Origin: Clostridiales bacterium UBA6330
GTDB lineage: Bacteria > Bacillota > Clostridia > Oscillospirales > CAG-272
Reading direction: 5' to 3'
NCBI GenBank assembly: GCA_002438075.1
Contig: DJSQ01000046.1
Location: 1 to 24,939, forward strand
DNA: 24,939 bases
Positions 1-7,406 of this stretch are shown one piece after another. Each line of letters opens with the position of its first letter. Position 1 is the stretch's first letter. Under the pieces are notes generated by a model. It ran no database searches and was not told where the DNA came from. It saw only the letters and a program-made list of their open reading frames with translations. The position numbers were made by a program, and so were the translations under genes.

Positions 1-45
1 TCATCCCCGCACGGATTCTGCAACGCAGAATCCGTGCGGGGATGA
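1..45. repeat. Perfect inverted repeat (20-21 bp stem) at window edge
   Basis: Bases 1-20 are perfectly complementary to 26-45; C21 and G25 can also pair, leaving a 3-base loop. No clear T-tract follows on either strand, so this is a terminator-like palindrome rather than a textbook intrinsic terminator. It is the outermost of three hairpins beyond the 3' end of the minus-strand oxidoreductase operon. Its arm contains CCCCGCACGG, which recurs in the terminator at 6263. Confidence 0.75.
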
Positions 46-60
46 AAGTTCTTGCGGGTT

Positions 61-92
61 CTTAGGGCGCTTCTTTCAAGAAGCGCCCTAAG
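61..92. terminator. Terminator-like hairpin after the minus-strand operon
   Basis: Bases 61-74 pair perfectly with 79-92 (arm CTTAGGGCGCTTCT), leaving a 4-base loop. It lies about 30 bases past the stop codon of the DUF1667 gene on the minus strand, so it probably ends or stabilises that transcript. There is no obvious U-tract after it in the minus direction. Confidence 0.6.
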
Positions 93-98
93 TGGGGT

Positions 99-115
99 GT
101 GGGGCAAAGCCCCAC
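99..115. terminator. Short GC hairpin next to the DUF1667 stop codon
   Basis: GTGGGGC (99-105) pairs with GCCCCAC (109-115) around an AAA loop. It is the first of three consecutive palindromes beyond the minus-strand operon. It may work with the hairpin at 61-92. No T-tract is present. Confidence 0.5.
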
Positions 116-122
116 GACCTTT

Positions 123-479
123 TCACCCCTCCTTGTTAGCCGTAACCACCACGTTCGCACCCGTGCCGAGAAGGTTTTCGATGACTACGTCACCGATGTG
201 AGCGGGGAGGGGGGCAACTGCCGCGTTGATCTGCTTCATGCAGTCGAACATCAGCTCCTTCGGAATCGTGCGGTCGGTCTTGACGGGAACGACACCGCCG
301 TCCGAGGTCCGAACCGTGGAGGTCACCGTCCGCATCGGGTGCGTGCATTCGTCAATCGCGTATTGCTTCCCGCGCGGACAGGTGTTGCCCGTTACCGAGA
401 GAACAGCGCCGTCCTCGCCCAGTTCCACCGCCAGCTGACAGCCGCGCGGACATACGATACAGGTTAAATTTCTTGTCAT
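123..479 (-). CDS. DUF1667 family cysteine-rich protein (third subunit of a GlpABC-like module)
   Basis: A 118-residue protein. The start at 479 was chosen because the cysteine motif begins at once and the next upstream gene ends only one base away; a longer upstream extension would run inside that gene. Cys7, Cys10 and Cys14 (CIVCPRGC) and Cys34 (NTCPRG) form a likely metal or Fe-S site, which is the hallmark of DUF1667. The remainder is a small domain with no membrane segment. DUF1667 genes commonly sit with GlpA-like and pyridine-nucleotide-disulfide oxidoreductases in anaerobic Firmicutes, as here. It presumably acts as a small redox or assembly partner of the complex, but the exact role is not established. 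It is the last gene of the operon, followed by three hairpins. Confidence 0.85.
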   Translation of the reverse strand: MTRNLTCIVCPRGCQLAVELGEDGAVLSVTGNTCPRGKQYAIDECTHPMRTVTSTVRTSDGGVVPVKTDRTIPKELMFDCMKQINAAVAPLPAHIGDVVIENLLGTGANVVVTANKEG

Positions 480-480
480 C

Positions 481-1722
481 TTACTGTACCTCCAGTTCAA
501 AGTCCAGCGCCGCCGCACCCGCAAACTGCTCGGGGCGCAGGGTAATGCTCTCCATCTCGCCCGGGGCAACCTTCGGTTTCTTCTTGCTGAAAATCACGCG
601 GTCGCCGTCCTTTACCTTGATGGTCACATTGCGGTAAACGTCCGCAACGCGGAAGAATACCGTCACGTCCTTCTTTGCCGTGATGCGCTGGGGGACCGTG
701 TAGCGGATCTTGCCGTCGGTGTGCAGGGGAATGTCAACCGCCTCGGCACGCTCGCCGTGAATGTAAGCCGCCGCACTTCTGCCCGCAATGTCGGCTTCCT
801 CGGATACGAAGTCGACCAAATCATGCACGTGAAGCACGTTTCCGCAGGCGTAAATACCTTCAACCTCGGTCTGGCGGTCCTGGTCGACCGATGCACCGTT
901 CGTCACGCGGTCAAGCGGAACGCCTGCCGTTTTGGAAAGCTCGTTTTCGGGAATCAGACCGACCGAGAGAAGCAACGTGTCGCAGGGGATGTATTCCCGC
1001 GTTTCGGGAATCGGACGGCGACGCTCGTCCACCTTCGCAATGGTCACACCCTCCAGACGCTCGCGTCCGTGAATCTCCACCACCGTGTGGCTGAGCTTGA
1101 GCGGGATGTTGAAATCGTGCAGGCACTGCTCAATGTTCCGCGCCAGACCGCCCGAATAGGGCATCAGCTCGCAGACCGCGTGGACCTTCGCACCCTCCAG
1201 CGTCATGCGGCGCGCCATAATCAGACCGATGTCGCCCGAGCCGAGAATCACCACGTTCTTGCCCGGCATATAGCCCTTCATGTTGACGTACTTCTGCGCG
1301 GTTCCCGCACTGTAAATGCCTGCGGGACGCGTGCCCGCAATGTTCAAAGCACCCTTGGAGCGCTCGCGGCAGCCCATAGCAAGGATGACCGCCTTTGCCT
1401 GCAATTGGAACACGCCCGATTCGGGGTTGGTTGCCGTAATCACCTTGTCGGGGGTGATATCCAGCACCATTGTGTTGAGCAGGAAGGGGATATTGTGATC
1501 GCGCACGAGCTTTTCATAGCGCCATGCGTACTCGGGACCCGTCAGCTCCTCGCCGAAGCGGTGCAGACCGAAGCCGTTGTGGATGCACTGTTGCAGAATG
1601 CCGCCCAGATGCGCGTCACGCTCCAGAATCAGGATGTCGCGCACGCCGCTCTCATAAGCCGCGACCGCCGCACTCATGCCTGCGGGACCTCCGCCGACGA
1701 TTACCAGATCAACCTGTTTCAT
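481..1722 (-). CDS. FAD/NAD-dependent oxidoreductase (pyridine nucleotide-disulfide type), partner of the GlpA-like protein
   Basis: A 413-residue protein with two Rossmann nucleotide-binding motifs: VGGGPAG near residue 10 for FAD, and ILGSGDIG near residue 160 for NAD(P)H. An ATG-like FAD motif, GIYACGNVLHVHD, lies near residue 290, and a beta-rich tail follows. The start is supported by AAGGAGG upstream. No CxxC redox-active disulfide is visible, so it is not a thioredoxin reductase. It lies one base from each neighbour in a GlpA-like / oxidoreductase / DUF1667 operon, the usual arrangement of an anaerobic glycerol-3-phosphate (or related 2-hydroxyacid) oxidation module in Firmicutes. It probably passes electrons from the GlpA-like flavoprotein to NAD or another carrier. 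The substrate assignment is inferred from context. Confidence 0.85.
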   Translation of the reverse strand: MKQVDLVIVGGGPAGMSAAVAAYESGVRDILILERDAHLGGILQQCIHNGFGLHRFGEELTGPEYAWRYEKLVRDHNIPFLLNTMVLDITPDKVITATNPESGVFQLQAKAVILAMGCRERSKGALNIAGTRPAGIYSAGTAQKYVNMKGYMPGKNVVILGSGDIGLIMARRMTLEGAKVHAVCELMPYSGGLARNIEQCLHDFNIPLKLSHTVVEIHGRERLEGVTIAKVDERRRPIPETREYIPCDTLLLSVGLIPENELSKTAGVPLDRVTNGASVDQDRQTEVEGIYACGNVLHVHDLVDFVSEEADIAGRSAAAYIHGERAEAVDIPLHTDGKIRYTVPQRITAKKDVTVFFRVADVYRNVTIKVKDGDRVIFSKKKPKVAPGEMESITLRPEQFAGAAALDFELEVQ

Positions 1723-1723
1723 C

Positions 1724-3157
1724 TTATTTTACCTCCTTGGTCCTGCCGACATTGACAAGCGACTTGCCGCCGCACTTGGTGACCGCCTCATAGGGGATGC
1801 CCTGCTCCTTTGCAAGCAGCTCCACGATGTAGGGGGAGCAGAAGCCGCCCTGACATCTGCCCATCTGCGCGCGGGTTCTGCGCTTCACGCCGTCAAGATC
1901 GGTGGGCTTCGGGTTGGTGCGGATTGCCGCAAGAATTTCGCCCTCCGTCACGGTTTCGCAACGGCAGATGATTCGCCCGTAGGTCGGGTCGCGGCGGATG
2001 ACCTCGTTTTTCTCCTCCATGCTCATCTCGCGGAAGGCGTGGTAGGCGGGACGGGTCGGGTTGAAGTCCGCCTTCTTTGCCGCCTTCATGCCCGCGTCAA
2101 GCAACATTTGTTCCACGTACTCCGCAATTGCGGGGGCGGAGGAAAGCCCGGGGGATTCGATGCCCGCAACGTTGACGAAGCGTGCGCGCGGCATATTGAT
2201 GATGAAGTCACCCGTGCTGCCGACTGCGCGCAGACCGCAGAAGGAGGTGATGGTCTGGTTGAAGCGGATACCCTCGACGTTCTCGCCCGCCTGCTTCATG
2301 ACCAGTCCCAGCCCCTCGGCAGTGGTGGACTTGTCGTCCTTGTCCTCCATGTCAACCGAGGTCGGACCCGTCAGCAGGTTGCCGTCAACGGTCGGGGTGA
2401 CCAGAATGCCCTTGCCCATCTTGGAGGGCGTGCGGAAGATGGTGTGCTTGACCAGCCCGCCGCTCTCCTTGTCGAGCAGGACGTATTCGCCTCTGCGCGG
2501 GTGAACGGTGAAGCTGTCATCGCCAACCATTTTCGCAACCGCATCGGAATAAACACCCGCCGCGTTGATGATGTACTTGGCTTCCACGGCTCCGCTTGCG
2601 GTGGTCAGCGTGTAGAAGTCTCCGTTGTCGGCAATTGCCGTGACCTCGGAGTTCAGGCGCAGCTCCGCGCCGTTGTCCATCGCGTTTCCGACAGCGGCAA
2701 TCGTCAGCTCATACGGGCAGACGATCGCGCCCGTGGGTGCCCAAAGCGCACCGACCGCGTTTTTGGAAATGTTCGGCTCCAGCTCGCGCAGACGGGCGGC
2801 GTCAATGACCTCCAAGCCCTTGACCCCGTTCGCAACACCGCGGCGGTAGAGGTTTCCAACCTCCGCCATGTCCTCGTCATTGAAGGCGATGACAAGCGAG
2901 CCGTTGTTCTTGTACTTGACCCCCAGCTCGCGGCAGACCTCTGCCATGAGCTCGGAGCCGCGAACGTTCAGCTTTGCCTTGAGGGACCCCTCGTGCGCGT
3001 CAAAGCCCGCGTGCACGATTGCGGAGTTCGCACAGCTTGCGCCCGTGGCAACATCGTTTTTCCTTTCCAGAATACAGACCTTGAGATCGTAAGCCGAAAG
3101 GGTTCTTGCAATCATTCCGCCGACAACACCGGCACCGATGACAGCAACATCAAACAT
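1724..3157 (-). CDS. GlpA-like FAD-dependent glycerol-3-phosphate dehydrogenase with C-terminal [2Fe-2S] BFD-like domain
   Basis: A 477-residue protein. It opens with the FAD-binding motif VIGAGVVGGMIARTL of the DAO/GlpA fold. The C-terminal part (from about residue 390) has the BFD-like iron-sulfur pattern CRCE ... GRCQGGFCSP, as in anaerobic GlpA. The ATG at 3157 is preceded by AAAGGAG; more upstream in-frame codons lie inside the promoter. It likely oxidises sn-glycerol-3-phosphate to dihydroxyacetone phosphate at the inner membrane face or in the cytosol, with the two downstream gene products as partners. L-2-hydroxyglutarate oxidase and other DAO-family 2-hydroxyacid oxidases are close relatives and cannot be excluded. 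It is the first gene of the operon, with a perfect consensus promoter 94 bases upstream. Confidence 0.85.
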   Translation of the reverse strand: MFDVAVIGAGVVGGMIARTLSAYDLKVCILERKNDVATGASCANSAIVHAGFDAHEGSLKAKLNVRGSELMAEVCRELGVKYKNNGSLVIAFNDEDMAEVGNLYRRGVANGVKGLEVIDAARLRELEPNISKNAVGALWAPTGAIVCPYELTIAAVGNAMDNGAELRLNSEVTAIADNGDFYTLTTASGAVEAKYIINAAGVYSDAVAKMVGDDSFTVHPRRGEYVLLDKESGGLVKHTIFRTPSKMGKGILVTPTVDGNLLTGPTSVDMEDKDDKSTTAEGLGLVMKQAGENVEGIRFNQTITSFCGLRAVGSTGDFIINMPRARFVNVAGIESPGLSSAPAIAEYVEQMLLDAGMKAAKKADFNPTRPAYHAFREMSMEEKNEVIRRDPTYGRIICRCETVTEGEILAAIRTNPKPTDLDGVKRRTRAQMGRCQGGFCSPYIVELLAKEQGIPYEAVTKCGGKSLVNVGRTKEVK

Positions 3158-3250
3158 ACCATCTTCTCCTTTTTGCAGAAAGATTATCGGACAGATCGGA
3201 CCGAGAGAGAAGGGCAAGCGCCCTCTGCCCGCAGTCCGAATAACAGTTAT

Positions 3251-3279
3251 ATTATAAAGGAAAAAAACGCGGCTGTCAA
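3251..3279 (-). promoter_or_regulatory. Consensus sigma-A promoter of the GlpA-like operon
   Basis: On the minus strand TTGACA (3279-3274) is separated by exactly 17 bases from TATAAT (3256-3251), a 12/12 match to the vegetative consensus. The predicted start near 3244 gives a leader of about 87 bases before the GlpA-like ATG at 3157. The leader contains a weak hairpin (AGAGGGC-GCTT-GCCCT), but no recognised riboswitch. Confidence 0.85.
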
Positions 3280-3323
3280 GAAGTCCGCGCAAATCGGCAA
3301 AAAATCATGTTCGGACTGCCATT

Positions 3324-3349
3324 TGCGCAAGAATGCGCAGATATGCGCA
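3324..3349. repeat. Three TGCGCA palindromes phased at 10 bp in a divergent intergenic region
   Basis: The palindromic hexamer TGCGCA occurs at 3324-3329, 3334-3339 and 3344-3349, exactly ten bases apart, in the 262-base gap between the divergent GlpA-like and thioredoxin reductase genes. Spacing by one helical turn would suit cooperative binding of a regulator on one DNA face. The regulator is unknown, and chance in GC-rich DNA is possible. Confidence 0.4.
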
Positions 3350-3419
3350 GAAATTCGGTGAGTGAACCGCCCCTGTGCGGGGAAGAATAAGCAAAAAGGA
3401 ACGGAGGATTCGGTGGAAG

Positions 3420-4325
3420 ATGGAAAACACAGAGGTTGCGGTGGTTGGCGCGGGCTTTGCGGGCATGACGGCGGCGCTGTATGCCGCGCGAGCGGGGGCG
3501 CGCGTGATGCTTTTGGAAAAGGCGGCAGAGGGCGGGCAGATTCTGACGGCTTCGCGTGTGGAGAACTACCCCGCGCTGGGCGAGGTTGACGGTGTAACGC
3601 TGGCGGAGCGGCTGGCGGCGCAGGTCCGCGCGGCGGGAGCGGAGCTTTTGCAAGCCGAGGTAACGGAGGTCACGCGCGCGGGGTTGCAATGGCTTTTGCA
3701 GACCGAGGCGGGCGAGGTCTCCTGCCGCGCGCTGATTCTTGCCGTGGGTGCCAAGCGGCGCAGGCTCGGTGTGGCGGGGGAGGAGCGGCTTGCGGGGCGC
3801 GGGGTGTCGTGGTGCGCGACCTGTGACGGGAATTTCTTTCGCGGGCGGGATGTTGCGGTCATCGGCGGCGGGAACACGGCGTTCTCCGAGGCAATCGGGC
3901 TGGCGGCGATTTGTCACAGGGTCACGGTGCTCTACCGCTCGGAGGAGCCGCGGGCGGAGCGGTCGGTTCTGGCTCGTGCGGAGGGCTTGCCGAATCTGGT
4001 TCGGCTGTCGGGGAGCCGTGTGACCGAAATCCTCGGCGGGGAGACGGTGACGGGTGTGCGCGTGGAGCGGGACGGACGGGAGACGGTGCTGGCGGTGTCG
4101 GGGGTGTTCGAGGCGGTTGGAACGGTCCCCGACACGGCACCGTTTGCGTCGCTCCTGCCGCTTGCTCCCGACGGCGGAATCGTGACCGATGGGGAATGCA
4201 GGACCGCGCTCCCCGAGGTGTTTGCCGTGGGGGATTGCCGCGCGGGGGCGGTGCGACAGCTGGTGACAGCGGCGGCGGACGGCGCGGTTGCGGGAATTCT
4301 TGCGGTAAAAGAATCCTTTTTGTAA
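3420..4325 (+). CDS. trxB: Thioredoxin reductase (NADPH-dependent, FAD)
   Basis: A 301-residue protein, slightly short of the usual 305-320. The FAD motif VVGAGFAGMTAALYAARAG is at residues 8-26. The redox-active disulfide Cys132-Ala-Thr-Cys135-Asp is in the canonical position, followed by the NADPH-binding motif VIGGGNTAFSEA and the second FAD motif VFAVGDCR near the C terminus. The ATG at 3420 was chosen because the conserved FAD strand starts four residues in; a GGAGG lies 12-16 bases upstream, further than ideal. It reduces thioredoxin or a related disulfide carrier with NADPH. No thioredoxin gene is adjacent. It is divergent from the GlpA-like operon and precedes a two-component system, with no clear terminator between them. 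Confidence 0.9.
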   Translation: MENTEVAVVGAGFAGMTAALYAARAGARVMLLEKAAEGGQILTASRVENYPALGEVDGVTLAERLAAQVRAAGAELLQAEVTEVTRAGLQWLLQTEAGEVSCRALILAVGAKRRRLGVAGEERLAGRGVSWCATCDGNFFRGRDVAVIGGGNTAFSEAIGLAAICHRVTVLYRSEEPRAERSVLARAEGLPNLVRLSGSRVTEILGGETVTGVRVERDGRETVLAVSGVFEAVGTVPDTAPFASLLPLAPDGGIVTDGECRTALPEVFAVGDCRAGAVRQLVTAAADGAVAGILAVKESFL

Positions 4326-4349
4326 ATTTTTCATGTTTTGTGCCGATTG

Positions 4350-4378
4350 TTGACATCGGGTTCACAATCCTGTGTTAC
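4350..4378 (+). promoter_or_regulatory. Candidate promoter for the two-component system
   Basis: TTGACA (4350-4355) is a perfect -35. Seventeen bases further lies a weak -10, TGTTAC (4373-4378). This sits 32 bases before the response-regulator ATG. The poor -10 leaves the call tentative; read-through from the thioredoxin reductase gene is also possible. Confidence 0.45.
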
Positions 4379-4409
4379 ACTTTCAGGACCAATGAAAGGG
4401 GATGAGCGG

Positions 4410-5084
4410 ATGTTCCGAATTCTGGTGGTTGAGGATGATACCAACACAAGAAAGCTGATGGCGGCGGTTCTGACGCGCTACGGCTATGAGCCAATCGTTG
4501 CGGGGGACGGCAGAGAGGCGCTGGAGATTCTGGATAAGAATCACATTGACCTGATTCTGCTGGACGTGATGATGCCGCGCATGGACGGCTACGAGTTTAC
4601 CAATACGCTTCGGAAGGCGGGCTGTATGCTGCCGATTCTGATGGTGACGGCGCGCGAGACCACCGAGGACAAGAAGCGCGGCTTTATCATCGGCGCGGAT
4701 GACTACATGGTCAAGCCCGTGGACGAGGAGGAGATGATTCTGCGCATTGCCGCGCTCCTGCGGCGGTCGCGCATCGCGGGGGAGCGGAAGCTGACCGTCG
4801 GCTCCACCACCCTGCAATACGATTCCATGACGGTTACCGATCCTTCGGGGACGCAGGAGCTGCCGCAAAAGGAGTTTTTGCTCCTGTTCAAGCTGTTGTC
4901 CTATCCGAACAAGATTTTCACGCGCCGCCAGCTGATGGACGAAATCTGGGATATGGACAGCGAGAGTGATGAGCGGACGGTTGACGTACATATCAGCCGC
5001 ATCCGCGACCGTTTTCGGAGCAATTCGGATTTTTCGATTCACACGGTGCGGGGACTCGGCTATAAGGCGGTCTTTGGAAAATGA
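4410..5084 (+). CDS. OmpR/PhoB-family response regulator
   Basis: A 224-residue DNA-binding response regulator. The receiver domain (residues 1-120) has acidic residues in VVEDD, the phospho-acceptor Asp52 in LILLDVMMP, the conserved Thr in MVTAR and the Lys in MVKPVD. The C-terminal winged-helix domain (about 130-224) ends with HTVRGLGYKA, typical of OmpR/PhoB. The start at 4410 is preceded by AAAGGGG; the upstream in-frame ATG at 4392 has no such site. The stop codon overlaps the kinase start by four bases (ATGA), so the two are translationally coupled. The signal and regulon are not evident; the neighbours are redox genes and a LysR gene. Confidence 0.93.
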   Translation: MFRILVVEDDTNTRKLMAAVLTRYGYEPIVAGDGREALEILDKNHIDLILLDVMMPRMDGYEFTNTLRKAGCMLPILMVTARETTEDKKRGFIIGADDYMVKPVDEEEMILRIAALLRRSRIAGERKLTVGSTTLQYDSMTVTDPSGTQELPQKEFLLLFKLLSYPNKIFTRRQLMDEIWDMDSESDERTVDVHISRIRDRFRSNSDFSIHTVRGLGYKAVFGK

Positions 5085-6181
5085 AGCCCGCGAGACGGCA
5101 AAAGGAAAAACCGACGCGCGAGCGGTCGGGCAGACAAACCCTGCGGTGGAAGCTGACAGGGTTTGTCTTTTCGGTTATGATGCTATCGGTGGCGCTGATT
5201 ATGCTGATCTACTGGCTGGTGCTGACCCTGCTCGGAAGCAGTGCGCTCGGCTTGCGTCTGGCGGTCAGCCCGATTTTTATTGCTTCCCTGCTTTTGGGGG
5301 CGTGTGCGCTGATTGCAACGCTGTTGTTTGCCCTTTTAAGCAGATACTACCTGCAACCGCTCAAGCGTTTGAACCGCGCGACAAAGGAAATCGGGGAGGG
5401 ACATTTTGATATTCACGTGCAGGAGGACAAAGAGCATCCCTATCATATCGTGCCGGAGCTACAGGACCTGATTCGCAACTTCAACGAGATGGCGGAGGAA
5501 TTGCGGGGAATCGAGCTGTTCCGCAACGATTTCATCAACAATTTTTCGCACGAGTTCAAAACGCCGATCATCTCCATCCGCGGCTTTGCGCACGAATTGC
5601 GGCAGGAGGGGCTGACCGACGAGCAGCGGAACGAATACGCGAAAATCATTGAGGAGGAGTCCGACCGTTTGGCGCGGCTTTCCTCGAATGTGCTGACGCT
5701 TTCCAAGCTGGAGAATCAGCAGATTGTAACGGGGCAGACGGAATTCTATCTGGACGAGCAGATCAGGCAGTGCATATTGCTTCTCGAGAGCGAGTGGTCG
5801 GAGAAGGCGCTGGAGATTGTTCCCGAGCTGGAGCTGTTGAAGGTTCGCGGCAACGAGGAGATGCTCGCGCTGGTATGGCGGAATCTGCTCAGCAATGCGA
5901 TTAAGTTCACGCCGCGCGGTGGCAGAATCGAGGTGCGGATGGCGGTAACCGAGCAGACGGTCACGGTTTCGGTTTCGGACAACGGCATTGGCATGAGTGA
6001 CGAGGTACGGGCGCGGGTATTTGAGAAGTTCTATCAGGGCGACCCCTCCCACGCGCACGCGGGCTACGGTGTGGGGCTTGCGCTGGTCAAGCGGATTGTG
6101 GACCTGCTGAAGGGGACAATCACAGTCGAGAGCCGCGAGGGGTTCGGCTCCCGCTTTACGGTGGAATTGCCGAGGGAATAG
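5081..6181 (+). CDS. Sensor histidine kinase with minimal extracytoplasmic loop
   Basis: A 366-residue membrane kinase. A basic N terminus is followed by transmembrane segments at about 26-51 and 63-87, separated by only about 11 residues, then a HAMP region (about 88-140). The HisKA motif has His157 (NNFSHEFKTP). The ATPase domain shows the N box (NLLSNAIKFTP), the G1 box (SDNGIGMSD), the F box (FEKFYQGD) and G2 (GYGVGLALVK). It autophosphorylates at His157 and passes phosphate to the regulator encoded just upstream. Because almost nothing lies outside the membrane, the stimulus is probably sensed within the membrane or through a partner protein. No transporter partner of the BceAB type is in the window. 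Confidence 0.93.
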   Translation: MKPARRQKEKPTRERSGRQTLRWKLTGFVFSVMMLSVALIMLIYWLVLTLLGSSALGLRLAVSPIFIASLLLGACALIATLLFALLSRYYLQPLKRLNRATKEIGEGHFDIHVQEDKEHPYHIVPELQDLIRNFNEMAEELRGIELFRNDFINNFSHEFKTPIISIRGFAHELRQEGLTDEQRNEYAKIIEEESDRLARLSSNVLTLSKLENQQIVTGQTEFYLDEQIRQCILLLESEWSEKALEIVPELELLKVRGNEEMLALVWRNLLSNAIKFTPRGGRIEVRMAVTEQTVTVSVSDNGIGMSDEVRARVFEKFYQGDPSHAHAGYGVGLALVKRIVDLLKGTITVESREGFGSRFTVELPRE

Positions 6182-6188
6182 GAAAGAC

Positions 6189-6239
6189 CTTGGGGAGGGA
6201 GAGGACCCCCTTTCGTAGGGGGTCCTCTCCCTCCCCAAG
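6189..6239. repeat. Perfect 23-bp inverted repeat downstream of the histidine kinase
   Basis: Bases 6189-6211 pair without mismatch with 6217-6239 around the loop TTCGT. The arm is a purine-rich run beginning CTTGGGGAGGGAGAGGACC. It starts eight bases after the kinase stop codon. No T-tract follows directly, and a classical terminator comes 24 bases later, so this may protect the mRNA 3' end or be a dispersed palindromic element. Confidence 0.7.
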
Positions 6240-6262
6240 CCCCTCCTGCTCTCCCCGAACTT

Positions 6263-6313
6263 CCCCGCACGGCAACCAACACGAGGTTGGTTGCCGTGTG
6301 GGGGAGTTTTTTT
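6263..6313 (+). terminator. Rho-independent terminator of the two-component operon
   Basis: An 18-bp stem (6263-6280 with 6286-6303, one G-U pair) and 5-base loop is followed closely by seven T residues (6307-6313). This is a strong intrinsic terminator for the plus-strand kinase transcript. The 5' arm begins with CCCCGCACGG, identical to part of the palindrome at 1-45. Confidence 0.9.
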
Positions 6314-6332
6314 GATTGGATGGGGGATTCAG

Positions 6333-6369
6333 AAAAAAGCGTTGTTTTTTTGAAAACAGCGCTTTTTTT
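6333..6369. terminator. Bidirectional intrinsic terminator between kinase and LysR genes
   Basis: AAAAAAGCG (6333-6341) pairs with CGCTTTTTT (6360-6368); the inner TGTTTT/AAAACA arm continues the stem through a T-G wobble to about 16 bp. The A-run and T-run at the ends make it work in both directions. It lies five bases beyond the LysR stop codon on the minus strand and backs up the terminator at 6263 on the plus strand. Confidence 0.85.
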
Positions 6370-6373
6370 ATAA

Positions 6374-7273
6374 TTATCGTTTTCCAATCAAACGAATCAG
6401 GTCGTACATACAGCCTGTTATTTTTTTGCCGTGGATATGGGCGGCGACGTACTGTCTTTTATTATTGGTGGATGCGATGCGGAAATAGCGCGGCTTGGTG
6501 GGGTTCTTGGTGTCCACGAGCAATTCGGGCACGAAGCCGACGCCCATGCCTTTGCCGATCATGGCATCGATTGTTTCCCAGTTCTCGCTGGTATAGAGGA
6601 TATTCGGCGAGAAGCCCTCCGCCTCGCAGAGCGCGTTTCCGAGTTGGGTGAAGCGCTGGCTGTCCTTGAGGTAGATGAACGGCAGTCTTGCGAATTGCCG
6701 CAGGTGGACGCTCGGGATTTCGCTGTTACCTCCCGTTTCCTGCTCGTATTCGGCGGTCTGGTTCCGCGGGATGGCGAAGAAGATTTCCTCCTCCAGCACG
6801 GGGATATATTCCAGCGTCATGTCCCGCAGGGGCAGGGGAAGGAACGCGATGTCGAGCTTCTTTTCCGAGAGCAGGACCTCCAATTCGTTGGACGAGCATT
6901 CCGTAATGCTGAGCGTGATATTCGGGTGCTGTTTTTTGAACAGCGGCAGACTGCGCGGCAGGTAGTAGCGTCCGTAAAAGGGGGAGATGCCGACGGACAG
7001 GACCTGATCGTCCGAAAAGCTCCGCATATTCCGCTCCAGCTCCTCCGCCAGCGTCAGAATTTCGGTGGCTTCCCTTACAAATTCCTCTCCCGCGGGGGTC
7101 AGCCGCAGGGTCTGGTCGCCTCGGTCAAACAGCTTGGTGGAGAGCACGGCTTCCAGCGACTTGATGGCTTGGCTCAACGCGGGCTGGCTGATATACAGCT
7201 CCTTTGCCGCATTGGAAAAGCTCCTGTGCTTTGCCAGCGTAACGGCGAACTTCATTTCGCGCAATGAGAGCAT
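6374..7273 (-). CDS. LysR-family transcriptional regulator
   Basis: A 299-residue protein of standard LysR length. The N-terminal winged helix-turn-helix (residues 1-60) has the signature FSNAAKELYISQPALSQAIKSLE, split here as FSNAAKELYISQPALS then QAIKSLE. The effector-binding periplasmic-protein-like domain occupies about 90-295. The start at 7273 is preceded by AAAGGAG at nine bases. An internal Met at residue 7 is less likely because family members begin with the MxLRxMKxF-type strand. It is divergent from the long carbohydrate operon. A LysR-box-like inverted repeat lies in the shared intergenic region, so the downstream operon is the likely target. The ligand cannot be predicted. Confidence 0.93.
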   Translation of the reverse strand: MLSLREMKFAVTLAKHRSFSNAAKELYISQPALSQAIKSLEAVLSTKLFDRGDQTLRLTPAGEEFVREATEILTLAEELERNMRSFSDDQVLSVGISPFYGRYYLPRSLPLFKKQHPNITLSITECSSNELEVLLSEKKLDIAFLPLPLRDMTLEYIPVLEEEIFFAIPRNQTAEYEQETGGNSEIPSVHLRQFARLPFIYLKDSQRFTQLGNALCEAEGFSPNILYTSENWETIDAMIGKGMGVGFVPELLVDTKNPTKPRYFRIASTNNKRQYVAAHIHGKKITGCMYDLIRLIGKR

Positions 7274-7303
7274 CGGGGTGAACTCCTTTCGCTTGATGTT
7301 CTA

Positions 7304-7332
7304 ATTATACAATAGACTTGCCCTTTTGTCAA
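7304..7332 (-). promoter_or_regulatory. Consensus sigma-A promoter of the LysR gene
   Basis: On the minus strand TTGACA (7332-7327), a 17-base spacer and TATAAT (7309-7304) match the consensus at all twelve positions. The predicted start lies near 7297, about 24 bases before the LysR ATG. A promoter this strong for a regulator suggests it is held in check, for example by autorepression. Confidence 0.85.
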
Positions 7333-7370
7333 GGGATTTCGCCCAAAATCAAACGAAAATCCGCGCTGTT

Positions 7371-7385
7371 ATAAGCTGTCCTTAT
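7371..7385. promoter_or_regulatory. Putative LysR-type operator (ATAAG-N5-CTTAT)
   Basis: ATAAGCTGTCCTTAT is a perfect 5-bp inverted repeat with a 5-base spacer and contains the T-N11-A arrangement of LysR boxes; the ATAA-N7-TTAT form resembles the CcpC-type site. Its centre (7378) is about 64 bases upstream of the predicted start of the GDPD/GH2 operon, the usual place for a LysR recognition site. The assignment to the adjacent regulator is inference. Confidence 0.55.
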
Positions 7386-7406
7386 GGATGTATTAGAAAT
7401 ATGTAT

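Noticed and set aside
1676..3361. 561-residue plus-strand frame across the GlpA-like gene
   Set aside because: The minus strand here encodes a recognisable FAD/[2Fe-2S] protein with its own promoter and ribosome binding site; the plus-strand product resembles nothing.
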